NCBI GenBank assembly: GCA_041687755.1
Contig: JBDNJM010000058.1
Location: 121,324-185,323, forward strand
DNA length: 64,000 bases
Direction of reading: 5' to 3'
From: JBDNJM01 sp041687755
GTDB lineage: Bacteria; Planctomycetota; UBA1135; GCA-002686595
Shown: in pieces, positions 27,228 through 35,691 of the stretch
Layout of the letters: every line of letters starts with the position of its first letter
How positions within the stretch are numbered: position 1 is the first letter of the stretch
The notes under the pieces: model-generated
The model's input: the letters and a program-made list of their open reading frames with translations, nothing else
Told to the model about the DNA's origin: nothing
Databases searched by the model: none
Program-made: the position numbers and the translations under genes

Positions 27228-27234
27228 TCCCGTT

Positions 27235-28884
27235 ATGCCCAGCCTCGACTCCCCGAACCAGGTCCAGGAGCTCCTGGGCCTCCTGCGCAAGCGGATGTGG
27301 ACCATCCTGCTTCCCGTGATGTACCTCGGCACCCTGGGCGTCGTCATCGCGACGTTCCTGCCGCGCAAGTACGAGTCCGAGACGACGATCAACATCAAGC
27401 CGACGCGAATCGAGGAGGGGGGTCTTGTCTCGCGCGATGCTCCGCAGACCGACACCCAGCGCGAGATCCCGAACGCCGAGTACCAGGTCAAGCAGCCGAA
27501 GCGGATCCGCGAGATCATCCAGGCCAACCTGACCGACTGGCCCGAGTTCACAGGCATGGGCCAGGCCGCCCAGGAGTCCTTCATCGACAGCATCCGGGAC
27601 AACATCTCGGTAGCGGTGCTGGTCAATCCGAACGAGAAGAGCCAGGGCTCCACGTTCATCGACGTCAGCTACATGGACACGGTGCCGCGGCGGGCTCCGA
27701 CCTTCCTGCGCGAGTTGTCCAAGCGCTGGGTCGAAGACGTCTACTACGCGATGGTCACCCAGCAGCGCAACATTGCGCAGATGTCTCGGGACCAGGTCGC
27801 CGACACCGACAAGGCGCTGGGCAAGATCCAGGAAACCATGCGGCAGATCGAGGACGCGGAGGGCATTTCGATCCTCTCGATCACCGATAATCGCTCGAAC
27901 CGGGACGGCGATCTAATCCAGATCCGCCCGGACGAGCTGGAGCAGCAGCGACTGAGGGTGCTCGGTGAGATCGAATCTGGCCAGGCGGCCCTCGACAAGG
28001 CTGTGGAGCTGTACGCCGTCATCGAGCCGAGGACCCAGGGGCCGCCGCCGTCGGTCCCGGAGGCCTTTACGACTCAGGTGCAGCTCCTGCAGCTCAAGAT
28101 CAGCCAGGCGGAAAGCGACCTGTTCAAGGTCAAACCGGCCAGTCCGGAGTACCGGAAGTTCGAGCGCAAGATCGCAGAGGCCGAACAAGCCCTGCTCGAT
28201 AGCAAGGAACAGTACGCGGCCACCGTCCCCGAGGCGGAGATGGTCGAGAACCCCGAACGCCTGAAGCTTGCCGACAGGATCAACGCGCTCGAAATCGAGG
28301 TCGCCCGCAAGGAGCAGGAGCGCGTCGTTGTTATCGAGCAGCACGCCCAGGCGATCGTCACCCGCAGCAGCCGCAACGACGCTTTGCGTCAGCTCATCGA
28401 ACTCGAGGAGGAGCGCCTCGACCTCATCGAGCAACGCAAGGAGCAGCGCCTGGACCTGTTCGGGGCCAACCGCAACATCAGCTTCTACGAAACCCTGCCC
28501 AAGCCCTACGAGATCACCAAGGAGCCGACGCTCCCGGTCGGTCCCAGCTTCCCCAACGTCGCGCTGATCCTGGGCTTCTCGATCGCCGGCGGGCTCGCCA
28601 TCGGCCTGGGCACCGCGTTCCTGCTCGAGTTCGCCAAGCCCGGCTACCGAGGCACGGCTGAGGTCTCGCGGAGTCTTGGGCTGCCGGTACTGGGCGTCGT
28701 CAACGAGATCACGACCCGGGGGCAGCGCAATCGCAGGCGGCTCAGCCGGGTCGCCATCGGCCTGTCCACGCTGGCTCTGCTCGGCTCCCTGGGCTGGGTC
28801 ACCTGGGCCTGGATCAACGATCCGCGGCTGCTGGGCACCGACTTCGCCCGCTTCCTCGACGACCTGCACGAGAAGCTGCGGTAA
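27235..28884 (+). CDS. Chain-length determinant (Wzz-type) protein, no kinase domain
   Basis: 549 residues from ATG 27235; the in-frame upstream codons lie over the poly-Gly end of the previous gene. A Wzz domain begins with a membrane helix at about 22-44 (LLPVMYLGTLGVVIATFLP) and continues with FLPRKYESETTINIKP. A long helical, coiled-coil-rich region fills about 180-430 (QAESDLFKVKPA, RKEQERVVVIEQ). A second helix lies near 441-466, followed by YRGTAEVSRSLGLPVLGVV and a third hydrophobic segment around 505-525. It resembles the chain-length proteins of exosortase-type EPS loci. There is no Walker motif, so it is not a fused tyrosine kinase. Inner membrane. Confidence 0.85.
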   Translation: MPSLDSPNQVQELLGLLRKRMWTILLPVMYLGTLGVVIATFLPRKYESETTINIKPTRIEEGGLVSRDAPQTDTQREIPNAEYQVKQPKRIREIIQANLTDWPEFTGMGQAAQESFIDSIRDNISVAVLVNPNEKSQGSTFIDVSYMDTVPRRAPTFLRELSKRWVEDVYYAMVTQQRNIAQMSRDQVADTDKALGKIQETMRQIEDAEGISILSITDNRSNRDGDLIQIRPDELEQQRLRVLGEIESGQAALDKAVELYAVIEPRTQGPPPSVPEAFTTQVQLLQLKISQAESDLFKVKPASPEYRKFERKIAEAEQALLDSKEQYAATVPEAEMVENPERLKLADRINALEIEVARKEQERVVVIEQHAQAIVTRSSRNDALRQLIELEEERLDLIEQRKEQRLDLFGANRNISFYETLPKPYEITKEPTLPVGPSFPNVALILGFSIAGGLAIGLGTAFLLEFAKPGYRGTAEVSRSLGLPVLGVVNEITTRGQRNRRRLSRVAIGLSTLALLGSLGWVTWAWINDPRLLGTDFARFLDDLHEKLR

Positions 28885-28886
28885 CT

Positions 28887-28892
28887 AGGAGG
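28887..28892 (+). promoter_or_regulatory. AGGAGG upstream of the ligase gene
   Basis: A perfect AGGAGG lies only 2 bases before a GTG at 28895 and 26 bases before the ATG at 28919. The first spacing is too short and the second too long, so the start of the ligase gene is not settled by it. Confidence 0.4.
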
Positions 28893-28918
28893 CGGTGCCC
28901 CCGGCGGGCCGCCCGACC

Positions 28919-30367
28919 ATGCGCGACCTCCTCGTCAGCCTGATCATCTTCAGCCTGATGCCGGTCTGCTTCCGGCGTCCGTACATCGGGCTGGTGATGT
29001 TCTCTTGGCTCGCGTACATGCGTGTCCAGGACCTGACGTGGGGCTTCGCACGGGGCATGCGCTGGTCCTTCTACCTTGCGCTGCTGACCTTCTCTGGCTG
29101 GTTCTTCAGCCCGGTACGAAGGCGTTTTTTCCTGCCCGACGCGCGGACCTACTTGATGATCACGATGGCCGTGCTCATCGGCATCGGGATCATTCTGTCC
29201 AACGCGCCGGACAAGGTCTGGCAGTTCAAGCAGTACACCGAGTTCGTCAAGATCATCGCGATCGCGCTGTTCACCACGGGCATCGTCTCGTCGCGCGAGC
29301 ACCTGCGGCTGCTGATCTGGGTGATCGCGCTCAGCCTCGGGTTCTACGGGGTGAAGAACGGCATCTGGGGCCTCAAGACCCTCGCCCAGGTCCCGATTAT
29401 TCGGGGCCCCGGGGGAATGCTGTACGACAACAACGACTTCAGCCTGGCCCTCGCGATGGCGGTTCCGATGCTGTGGTGCATCGGCATCTCCGAGCAGCGG
29501 CCGACCCTGCGGCGGGCGTTTCTCGTGTGTGTACCGCTGACGGCGTTCACCGTGCTGCTGACCCAATCCCGCGGTGGTATGCTCTCGCTCGTCGCCGGAG
29601 TCGGCGTGCTACTCTGGCGCTCGAAGCACCGCGCGACCGCAATCGCCCTGAGCGCCGTCATCGGCCTGGTCGGCATCGCCCTGATGCCGCCCCAGATGTA
29701 CGAGCGCTTCGCCTCGATCAAGGACTACAAGGAGGACGGCTCGGCCAACGCCCGCTTCCGCTCCTGGGCCGTCGCGCGCCGCATGGCCATGGACAACCCG
29801 TTCTTCGGGGTGGGCCTGGCCAACTTCCGTCCCAACTACCTGGTCTACGAGCCGGAGCCCACGCCGGCGGAGCTGGGCGGCCAGGTCTTCGTGGCCCACA
29901 ACTCTTACCTGCAGGTGTGGGCCGAGTGCGGCACGCCCGCGCTCTTCATCTACCTGGTGCTGATTTTCATGTCCTTCGTGACCGTCTGGCGCGTCCGGGC
30001 GCTGGCACGAAGGCGTTACAACACGAGCTGGATCATCAACTACGCCACGATGTTCGAGGCCTCGCTGGTCACCTTCGTGATCGGAGCGATGTTCCTGAAC
30101 CGCGCGCACTTCGACCTCATCTACCACTGGGTCGCGATTGTCATGCTGTTCGGCGTGATGGCGCGCCAGGACATGGAGGACGGCCAGCTGTACCCGGTCC
30201 GCGAGGAGGACGACGACGAGACCGAGCCGCTAAGCGCCAGCCACGCCGGCGGGTTCGGGGCGCGACCGAAGGTCCGTGGCTTCCGCACGGCGGGGGCGAT
30301 CGCCGCTCCGACCAGCGGTTTCCGCAAGGAGTCCCTCGGCGTAGGCGGCTTCGGGACCAGGTCCTAA
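28919..30367 (+). CDS. O-antigen ligase-like membrane protein (EPS/exosortase-locus type)
   Basis: 482 residues from ATG 28919 (an in-frame GTG at 28895 would add eight). The start MRDLLVSLIIF followed by RRPYIGLVMFSWLAYMRVQ and LTWGFA strongly resembles the putative O-glycosylation ligases found next to exosortase A genes. About ten hydrophobic segments span 1-420. The Wzy/WaaL-type region has LTQSRGGMLSLVAGV and then GVGLANFRPNY and AHNSYLQVWAECG, matching the usual large loop. It would polymerise or transfer glycan in the inner membrane. The C-terminal about 65 residues are hydrophilic, acidic then Gly/Ala-rich, and lack similarity. Confidence 0.85.
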   Translation: MRDLLVSLIIFSLMPVCFRRPYIGLVMFSWLAYMRVQDLTWGFARGMRWSFYLALLTFSGWFFSPVRRRFFLPDARTYLMITMAVLIGIGIILSNAPDKVWQFKQYTEFVKIIAIALFTTGIVSSREHLRLLIWVIALSLGFYGVKNGIWGLKTLAQVPIIRGPGGMLYDNNDFSLALAMAVPMLWCIGISEQRPTLRRAFLVCVPLTAFTVLLTQSRGGMLSLVAGVGVLLWRSKHRATAIALSAVIGLVGIALMPPQMYERFASIKDYKEDGSANARFRSWAVARRMAMDNPFFGVGLANFRPNYLVYEPEPTPAELGGQVFVAHNSYLQVWAECGTPALFIYLVLIFMSFVTVWRVRALARRRYNTSWIINYATMFEASLVTFVIGAMFLNRAHFDLIYHWVAIVMLFGVMARQDMEDGQLYPVREEDDDETEPLSASHAGGFGARPKVRGFRTAGAIAAPTSGFRKESLGVGGFGTRS

Positions 30368-30374
30368 ACTCGCC

Positions 30375-32264
30375 ATGTGTGGCTTCACCGGCATCCTATC
30401 GGCCGACCCCCGGGTCGTGCCTGACGCCGAGCAACTCGCCGCGATGGCTCTCGCTATCGAGCACCGCGGGCCCGACGACCAAGTGCTCGAACGCCGGCCC
30501 GGCGTCGGCCTCGCGTTCCGCCGCCTGTCGATCCTCGACCTGGAGGGTGGCCGGCAGCCGTTCGTGCGCGAAGGCGGACGACTGATCGTCTGCGTCAACG
30601 GCGAGCTCTACAACCATGCGGAGCTGCGCACCGAACTCGAGGCCAAGGGCCATATTTTCGAGACGCGCTCCGACTGCGAAGTCGTGCCTGCGCTGTACCG
30701 CGAGTACGGCGATGACTTCGCCAAGCGGCTCATTGGGATGTTCGCGTTCTGCGTGATCGACCTCGCCGGCGAGCGGCCGCGCGTGCTGATCGGCCGGGAC
30801 CGCCTCGGCATCAAGCCGATGTACTGGGCCGCAATCGAGCACGGTGTCCTGTTCGGCTCGGAGCCCAAGGCCCTGCTGGCGAGTGGGTGGGTCGGTCGGG
30901 AGCTGCGGCCCGAGTCGCTGCTCGATTATCTTGTTCAAGGCTACGTCGGCGGACCCAATGCTGCGTTCGGCGGCATGCAGCGGCTCGCGCCAGGGCACAC
31001 AGTGGCCTTCGGGGACGGGTCCGGCGAGCCGGTCGAGCGCGCGTACTGGCGCATGCCGACCGAGGCCTCCCACGAGCGGGCCACGGGCGACGAGATCCTC
31101 GCACTGCTCGACGAGGTCACCCAAGACCGCATGGAGGCGGACGTGCCGCTCGGTGCCTTCTTGTCCGGCGGCATCGACTCGAACGCCGTCGTGGACTCGA
31201 TGACCCGCGCCGCAACGGAGCCGGTCGTCGCGTGCTCGGTCGGTTTCCATGAGCGCAGCCACTCCGAGCTGGAGGTCGCCAAGGGAAGCGCCGCCGCCCT
31301 CGGGCTCACGCACCACACCGCTATCCTGGAATCGGACCCCGCGCCCGCGCTCGAGACCCTGCCATGGCTGTTCGACGAGCCCCACGCCGACCCTTCGTGC
31401 GTCCCGACCTGGCTGGTCTCGCGCATGGCGCGCGAGCACGTGACCGTGGCGCTCTCCGGCGACGGCGGCGACGAGACCTTCGCCGGCTACCGGCGCTACG
31501 TGCACGACCTGGCCGAGAACCGCCTGCGGTCCGCGATCGGGGGACCCGGCCGTCGCGTCGCCGCCGGGCTCGGGGCGATTTACCCCAAGCTCGACTGGGC
31601 GCCGCGCTTCCTCCGGGGCCAGACCTTCCTACGCAACCTCGGCCGCGATCCGGCCCGCGCCTACTGGGGCAGCGTGACGCAGGCGAGCCGCAGCCAGGCC
31701 CTCGCGCTGCTCGCGCCGGACGTGCGCGCGCGCATCGGCGGGCACGATCCCTTCCATCGTTTCGAGACGTTCTACAAGCGCCCGAGCGCCTCCGACCCGC
31801 TCTACCGGGCGCAGTACGCAGACATCCACACGTACCTCACCGATCAGATCCTGGCCAAGGTCGACCGGGCCTCGATGGGCGTCAGCCTCGAGGTCCGTGT
31901 CCCGCTGCTGGATCACCGTTTCGTCGAGCGCTTCGCCGGGCTCCCGCCGGGCGCGAAGGTCGCGGGCGGCCGCGGCAAGGTCGCGCTGCGCGAAGCCCTG
32001 CGAGGACGACTTCGGGCTGAGGTCCTGGACGGCGCCAAGCGCGGCTTCGACACGCCGCTGCAGGCCTGGATCCGCGGGCCGCTGGCGCCGGTGATCGAGG
32101 AGTCCTTGGCCTCGCTGCCGCCGGCCTGGTTCGATGTCGCGGCCTGCCAGCGCCTGCTGGACGAGCACCGTTCGGGCCGCCACGACCGCTCGAAGCTCCT
32201 GTGGAGCCTGTTCGTGCTCGACCGCTGGCGCCGCAGGCATGCGGTCGAGAGCCTGGTCGCATGA
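30375..32264 (+). CDS. asnB: Asparagine synthase-type amidotransferase of EPS loci
   Basis: 629 residues, full length. The glutaminase domain starts MCGFTGILSADP with Cys2 as nucleophile and includes EHRGPDD, LSILDLEGG and VNGELYNHAELR. The synthase domain has the pyrophosphatase loop LSGGIDSNAV and SGDGGDETFAGYRRY. The N-terminus MCGFTGI and the neighbours match the amidotransferases that accompany exosortase A loci; such enzymes may amidate sugars or proteins rather than make free asparagine. It lies 7 bases after the ligase gene, and its stop overlaps the next start (ATGA at 32261). AsnB proper is an alternative that the sequence alone cannot exclude. Confidence 0.9.
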   Translation: MCGFTGILSADPRVVPDAEQLAAMALAIEHRGPDDQVLERRPGVGLAFRRLSILDLEGGRQPFVREGGRLIVCVNGELYNHAELRTELEAKGHIFETRSDCEVVPALYREYGDDFAKRLIGMFAFCVIDLAGERPRVLIGRDRLGIKPMYWAAIEHGVLFGSEPKALLASGWVGRELRPESLLDYLVQGYVGGPNAAFGGMQRLAPGHTVAFGDGSGEPVERAYWRMPTEASHERATGDEILALLDEVTQDRMEADVPLGAFLSGGIDSNAVVDSMTRAATEPVVACSVGFHERSHSELEVAKGSAAALGLTHHTAILESDPAPALETLPWLFDEPHADPSCVPTWLVSRMAREHVTVALSGDGGDETFAGYRRYVHDLAENRLRSAIGGPGRRVAAGLGAIYPKLDWAPRFLRGQTFLRNLGRDPARAYWGSVTQASRSQALALLAPDVRARIGGHDPFHRFETFYKRPSASDPLYRAQYADIHTYLTDQILAKVDRASMGVSLEVRVPLLDHRFVERFAGLPPGAKVAGGRGKVALREALRGRLRAEVLDGAKRGFDTPLQAWIRGPLAPVIEESLASLPPAWFDVAACQRLLDEHRSGRHDRSKLLWSLFVLDRWRRRHAVESLVA

Positions 32265-33463
32265 GCGGGGCCGGGTTGAACGTCCAGGTCGTGACGTCGC
32301 TCTTTCCGAGCGCCGAGCGGCCGCGCGAAGGCATTTTTGCCCTGCGGCGCTGGCAGGAGATGCGCGCGCGCGGGCACGCGGTGCGCGTGCTGCACCTGCA
32401 GCCCTACGCGCCGCCTCTGATCAGCCGCGGGGCTCGGGGCATCGTGCGCCGGATGGCGGGATATGAGCAGCTTGGCGGGCTGGAGATCACCCGGCCGCGC
32501 TACCTGCATCTGCCCGGTGCGGCGTTCGCGCGCGCGAACGCCGCGCGCTTCGCACGGTGCGCAGTGAAGCACTTGAGCGGTGGACAACAGGCGGACGTCA
32601 TCGTCGCCGACTATGCGTGGCCAGCGGCCGCCCTGGGTCGTTGGACGGAGGCGCTCGGCTGTCCCGTCGTCGTCTCCGGCCGAGGCAGCGACGTGCTTCA
32701 AGTGGCGGGTGAGGCGGGTCTCGCACGTGAACTCTCTGAGTGCCTGACGGCCGCCGGGTGGTGGTGTGGTGTCAGCGAGGAACTGGTCGAGCGCATGGAC
32801 GCTCTGGGGCAAAGGCCTGGCCACGGAGTCCTCGTTCCCAATGGCGTGGATGCGGAGCTGTTTCGGCCCGCGGCGGATGCTCGTGCGCGCACCGCGGCCA
32901 AGCGGCGCTTCGGGTGGATCGGCACCGACCCGGTCGTGCTCTGCGTGGGTCACCTGATCCCGCGCAAAGATCCCTTGGGCGCGCTCGAGGCGTTCGCGAA
33001 GGGCGCGGCCGGCGAAGCCCGCCTAGCGTTCATCGGAGCGGGGGAGCTGGAGGCGGACCTGCGCGCTGCCATCGCTGGTGCCGACTTGGAGGGACGCGTC
33101 AAGCTGCTCGGCGAGCTGGAGCCCGCCGCCCTCGCCGAGGCCTACCGCGGAGCGGACGCGCTGCTGCTCGCCAGTCACAGGGAAGGCCGCCCCAACGTCG
33201 TCCTTGAGGCCTTGGCCGCGGGGCTGCCGATCGCGGCGCGTCCGTCGGGCGGCACGCCGGAGCTTCTGCGGCACGCACCCGCCTGCCTCGCAGCGGGACC
33301 CTCCGTCGAAGCCCTGGCCGAGGCCCTGCGCTTTGCCCTAGGCTCCAGCGCCCCGTCGCCAAGCTCCCAGCGCGCCGCCATCACCGAGTTCACCTGGAAC
33401 CACTCGGCCCAGGTTCTGACCGGTTTGCTGCAGCGCGCGGTCGAAGAGGGGCCTTGCCCGTGA
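32261..33463 (+). CDS. GT4 family glycosyltransferase
   Basis: 400 residues from the ATG that overlaps the asnB stop; the frame extends 20 codons upstream inside asnB but without similarity. The protein has the GT-B layout: N-terminal VVTSLFPSAERPREGIFALRR, a linker VPNGVDAELFRP, then the donor half with CVGHLIPRKDP and the GT4 signature EGRPNVVLEALAAGLPIAA around 310-328, whose two Glu residues bind the sugar nucleotide. It would add a hexose to the growing lipid-linked glycan in the cytoplasm. Similar transferases accompany exosortase-type EPS loci. It is coupled to the next transferase by GTGA. Confidence 0.88.
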   Translation: MSGAGLNVQVVTSLFPSAERPREGIFALRRWQEMRARGHAVRVLHLQPYAPPLISRGARGIVRRMAGYEQLGGLEITRPRYLHLPGAAFARANAARFARCAVKHLSGGQQADVIVADYAWPAAALGRWTEALGCPVVVSGRGSDVLQVAGEAGLARELSECLTAAGWWCGVSEELVERMDALGQRPGHGVLVPNGVDAELFRPAADARARTAAKRRFGWIGTDPVVLCVGHLIPRKDPLGALEAFAKGAAGEARLAFIGAGELEADLRAAIAGADLEGRVKLLGELEPAALAEAYRGADALLLASHREGRPNVVLEALAAGLPIAARPSGGTPELLRHAPACLAAGPSVEALAEALRFALGSSAPSPSSQRAAITEFTWNHSAQVLTGLLQRAVEEGPCP

Positions 33464-34644
33464 AGATTCTCTACCACCACCGCACCCAGGCCGAGGACGG
33501 TCAGGCCGTCCATATTCGGTCGCTAATCCGGGCGTTCAGGGAAGAGGGGCACCAGGTCCGTGAGGTCGGTCTCGTCGAGCAGGCTGCGTCCGGTGCGGGC
33601 GAGCAGACGGCAGGTCTGGAGCAGCAGCGCTCCCGCTGGGGCCTCGCCGGCCGGCTCCCGCGACACCTGCTCGAATTGGCCGAGTATGGCTACAGCCTGG
33701 CCGGCCGCGCGAAGGTCTTGCGCGGAGCGGCCGAGGAGCGTCCAGACTTCATCTACGAGCGCTACGCCTTCGGCAACGCGGGCGGCGTGCAGGCCGCGGC
33801 CAAGCTCGACCTCCCGCTGTTCCTCGAGGTCAACTCGCCGATGGTGCACGAACTGGGCAAGACGCGCGGGCTGGCGTTTCCGCGGCTCGCCGCGCGCATC
33901 GAGAACTCCGTCTTTCGACGCGCCACCCGGGTCGTTGTGGTGACCCAGGTGCTGGGGGACATGTTGATCGAACTCGGTGTCGACCCCCAACGCCTACTGG
34001 TCACTCCGAACGGCGTGCACCTCGACGACTACCGCGACGCCTCGAGCGCCGCCGCCGCATCGAACGCCCGGCTCGCGTTGGGCCTCCCGGCCGAGGTTGA
34101 CGGCCCGGTGCTGGGCTTCACCGGGTACTACCGGACCTGGCACCGGCTGGACCTGGCGGTGCGCGCACTCGGCGAACCAGGACTCGAGCGCGCCCGGCTC
34201 GTGCTCGTGGGCGAGGGCCCGGCCGAGGACGAGCTGCGCGCTGCCGCCCAAGGCGCGGGCGTGAGCGATCGCGTCGTGTTCGCCGGTCGCTGCCAGCACG
34301 ACGCTATTCCGGGCCTGCTGCCGGCCTTCGACATCGCCCTGGTGCCGGCCATCAACGCCTACGCCTCTCCGCTCAAGCTGCAGGAGTACATGGCCGCTGG
34401 TCTAGCGATCCTCGCGCCCGATCAACCGAACCTGCGCGAAGTTCTGACCCACGGTCGCGACGCCCTGCTGGTCGAGCCCGGATCGCCGACGGCCTTCGCC
34501 GAGGCGCTGCTGGAGCTGGTGCGCGACCCTGAACGCAGCGCGGCGCTGGGCGCTGCAGCCCGTGCTACCGTGGAACGTGACGAGCTCACGTGGCGCGGCA
34601 ACGCCCGTCGAGTGCTGGCCGCCTACGGCGACCTGCGCGCCTGA
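33460..34644 (+). CDS. GT4 family glycosyltransferase
   Basis: 394 residues. I chose the GTG at 33460, which overlaps the previous stop (GTGA) and has GAGGGG 8 bases upstream; a TTG two codons earlier is possible. It begins VKILYHHRTQAEDGQAVHIR, with the acceptor half up to about 175 (VTPNGVHLDDY marks the hinge). The donor half has LGFTGYYRTWHRLD, LVGEGPAEDELR and the end of the GT4 motif KLQEYMAAGLAILAPDQPN. Like its neighbour it should assemble the repeat unit on the cytoplasmic side. The two transferases share only general GT4 features, so they are not a recent duplication. Confidence 0.87.
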   Translation: MKILYHHRTQAEDGQAVHIRSLIRAFREEGHQVREVGLVEQAASGAGEQTAGLEQQRSRWGLAGRLPRHLLELAEYGYSLAGRAKVLRGAAEERPDFIYERYAFGNAGGVQAAAKLDLPLFLEVNSPMVHELGKTRGLAFPRLAARIENSVFRRATRVVVVTQVLGDMLIELGVDPQRLLVTPNGVHLDDYRDASSAAAASNARLALGLPAEVDGPVLGFTGYYRTWHRLDLAVRALGEPGLERARLVLVGEGPAEDELRAAAQGAGVSDRVVFAGRCQHDAIPGLLPAFDIALVPAINAYASPLKLQEYMAAGLAILAPDQPNLREVLTHGRDALLVEPGSPTAFAEALLELVRDPERSAALGAAARATVERDELTWRGNARRVLAAYGDLRA

Positions 34645-34664
34645 ACCGTCGCCTCCAACGCGCC

Positions 34665-35546
34665 ATGAGTCCTAGAGCCCCCAAACTGCACGCTATCTCG
34701 TTCGACGTGGAGGAGTTCTTCCAGGTCGCCAACTTCCGCGAGCAGGTCGGGCGCGACGATTGGAGTAAGACGGCCAGTCGCATCGACGTCGGCATGGATG
34801 CCGTGTTGTCCTGCCTGGCCAAGCATCGCGCGCGAGCCACGTTCTTCTTTCTCGGCTGGGTCGCTGAGCGCCGGCCCGACCTGGTCCAGCGCTGCATGGC
34901 CGAGGGCCATGAAATCGCCAGCCACGGGTACGAGCACACCTTCCTGTTTGACCTAACGCCGGAGAGCCTGCACGCGGATCTCAAGCGCACGGAAGTGGCC
35001 CTGCAGGCCGCCGGCGCGCCGCGCCCCGTCGGCTTCCGCGCCTCGACGTTCACCCTGACCGAGCGCACCTCGTGGGCCTTCGACGTGCTATGCGAGCGCG
35101 GATACGAGTTCGACTCGTCCGTCCATCCGATTCAGCACCCGACCTACGGCATCCCCGACTTCGAGCCGGGCATCAGTCGCGTCGAGGTAGAGGCCGGCTC
35201 CATCGTGGAGTTCCCCGTCTCGACCCTGCGCGCGCTCGGGCGCAACCTCCCTGTCGGCGGCGGCGGTTACTTCCGGCTGCTGCCCGGCTGGGTGACCCGC
35301 GCGGCCGTGCGACGCCTGGAGTCGGCGGGGCGCCCGGCCTCGCTCTACCTGCATCCCTGGGAGTTCGATCCGGAGCAACCGCGCTACGCCACCTCGGCCC
35401 TCAAGCGCTTCCGGCACTACCTGAACCTCGGCCGCACGCTCAAGCGCATGGACAGCTTGCTCGCTGCGCACCCGTTCGTCGGCCTGCGCGAAGTTCTGGA
35501 GCACGAGGGCTGGCTGGAGCCTCAGTCGAGCTGTGAGGGGCTGTGA
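34665..35546 (+). CDS. Polysaccharide deacetylase (EPS-locus type)
   Basis: 293 residues from ATG 34665. NodB-type metal-dependent deacetylase: FDVEEFF near 13-19 carries the catalytic and metal Asp, IASHGYEHTF holds the metal His pair, and GFRASTFTL, GGGYFRLLP and YLHPWEFDPEQPR follow. The opening HAISFDVEEFFQVANF is typical of the deacetylases of exosortase-type EPS loci. It removes N-acetyl groups from polysaccharide. No signal peptide is visible. The last four residues (CEGL) are encoded by the left end of the hairpin repeat copy that follows, and the stop codon is part of that repeat. Confidence 0.9.
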   Translation: MSPRAPKLHAISFDVEEFFQVANFREQVGRDDWSKTASRIDVGMDAVLSCLAKHRARATFFFLGWVAERRPDLVQRCMAEGHEIASHGYEHTFLFDLTPESLHADLKRTEVALQAAGAPRPVGFRASTFTLTERTSWAFDVLCERGYEFDSSVHPIQHPTYGIPDFEPGISRVEVEAGSIVEFPVSTLRALGRNLPVGGGGYFRLLPGWVTRAAVRRLESAGRPASLYLHPWEFDPEQPRYATSALKRFRHYLNLGRTLKRMDSLLAAHPFVGLREVLEHEGWLEPQSSCEGL

Positions 35547-35645
35547 AACAATGGCGCTGCGGTGCCTATTGGCCCGTCGCCTGAGGCGCTCGAGCGGACA
35601 GCGAGTGAACGGATTGCGCGAGGCGCGATGATTCACTCATTGTGA
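35534..35645 (+). repeat. Hairpin repeat element, copy 1
   Basis: It begins TGAGGGGCTGTGAAACAATGG, overlapping the end of the deacetylase gene, and ends TTGTGAGAG. It shares order and spacing of blocks with copy 2 at 63491-63629: GGCTGTGAAA, ATGGCGCTG, GTGCCT, GGCCCGTCGCCTGA, GGCG, ACGGA, GATTCAC, GAGAG. Stems: CGCC-TGA-GGCG; GAGTGAA (35603-35609) with TTCACTC (35632-35638); and ATTGCGC (35613-35619) with GCGCGAT (35623-35629). Confidence 0.65.
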
Positions 35646-35691
35646 GAGCCGACGTGCTCGTGTCGCCGAAGCGCACGGCCCGCAGGCTCCG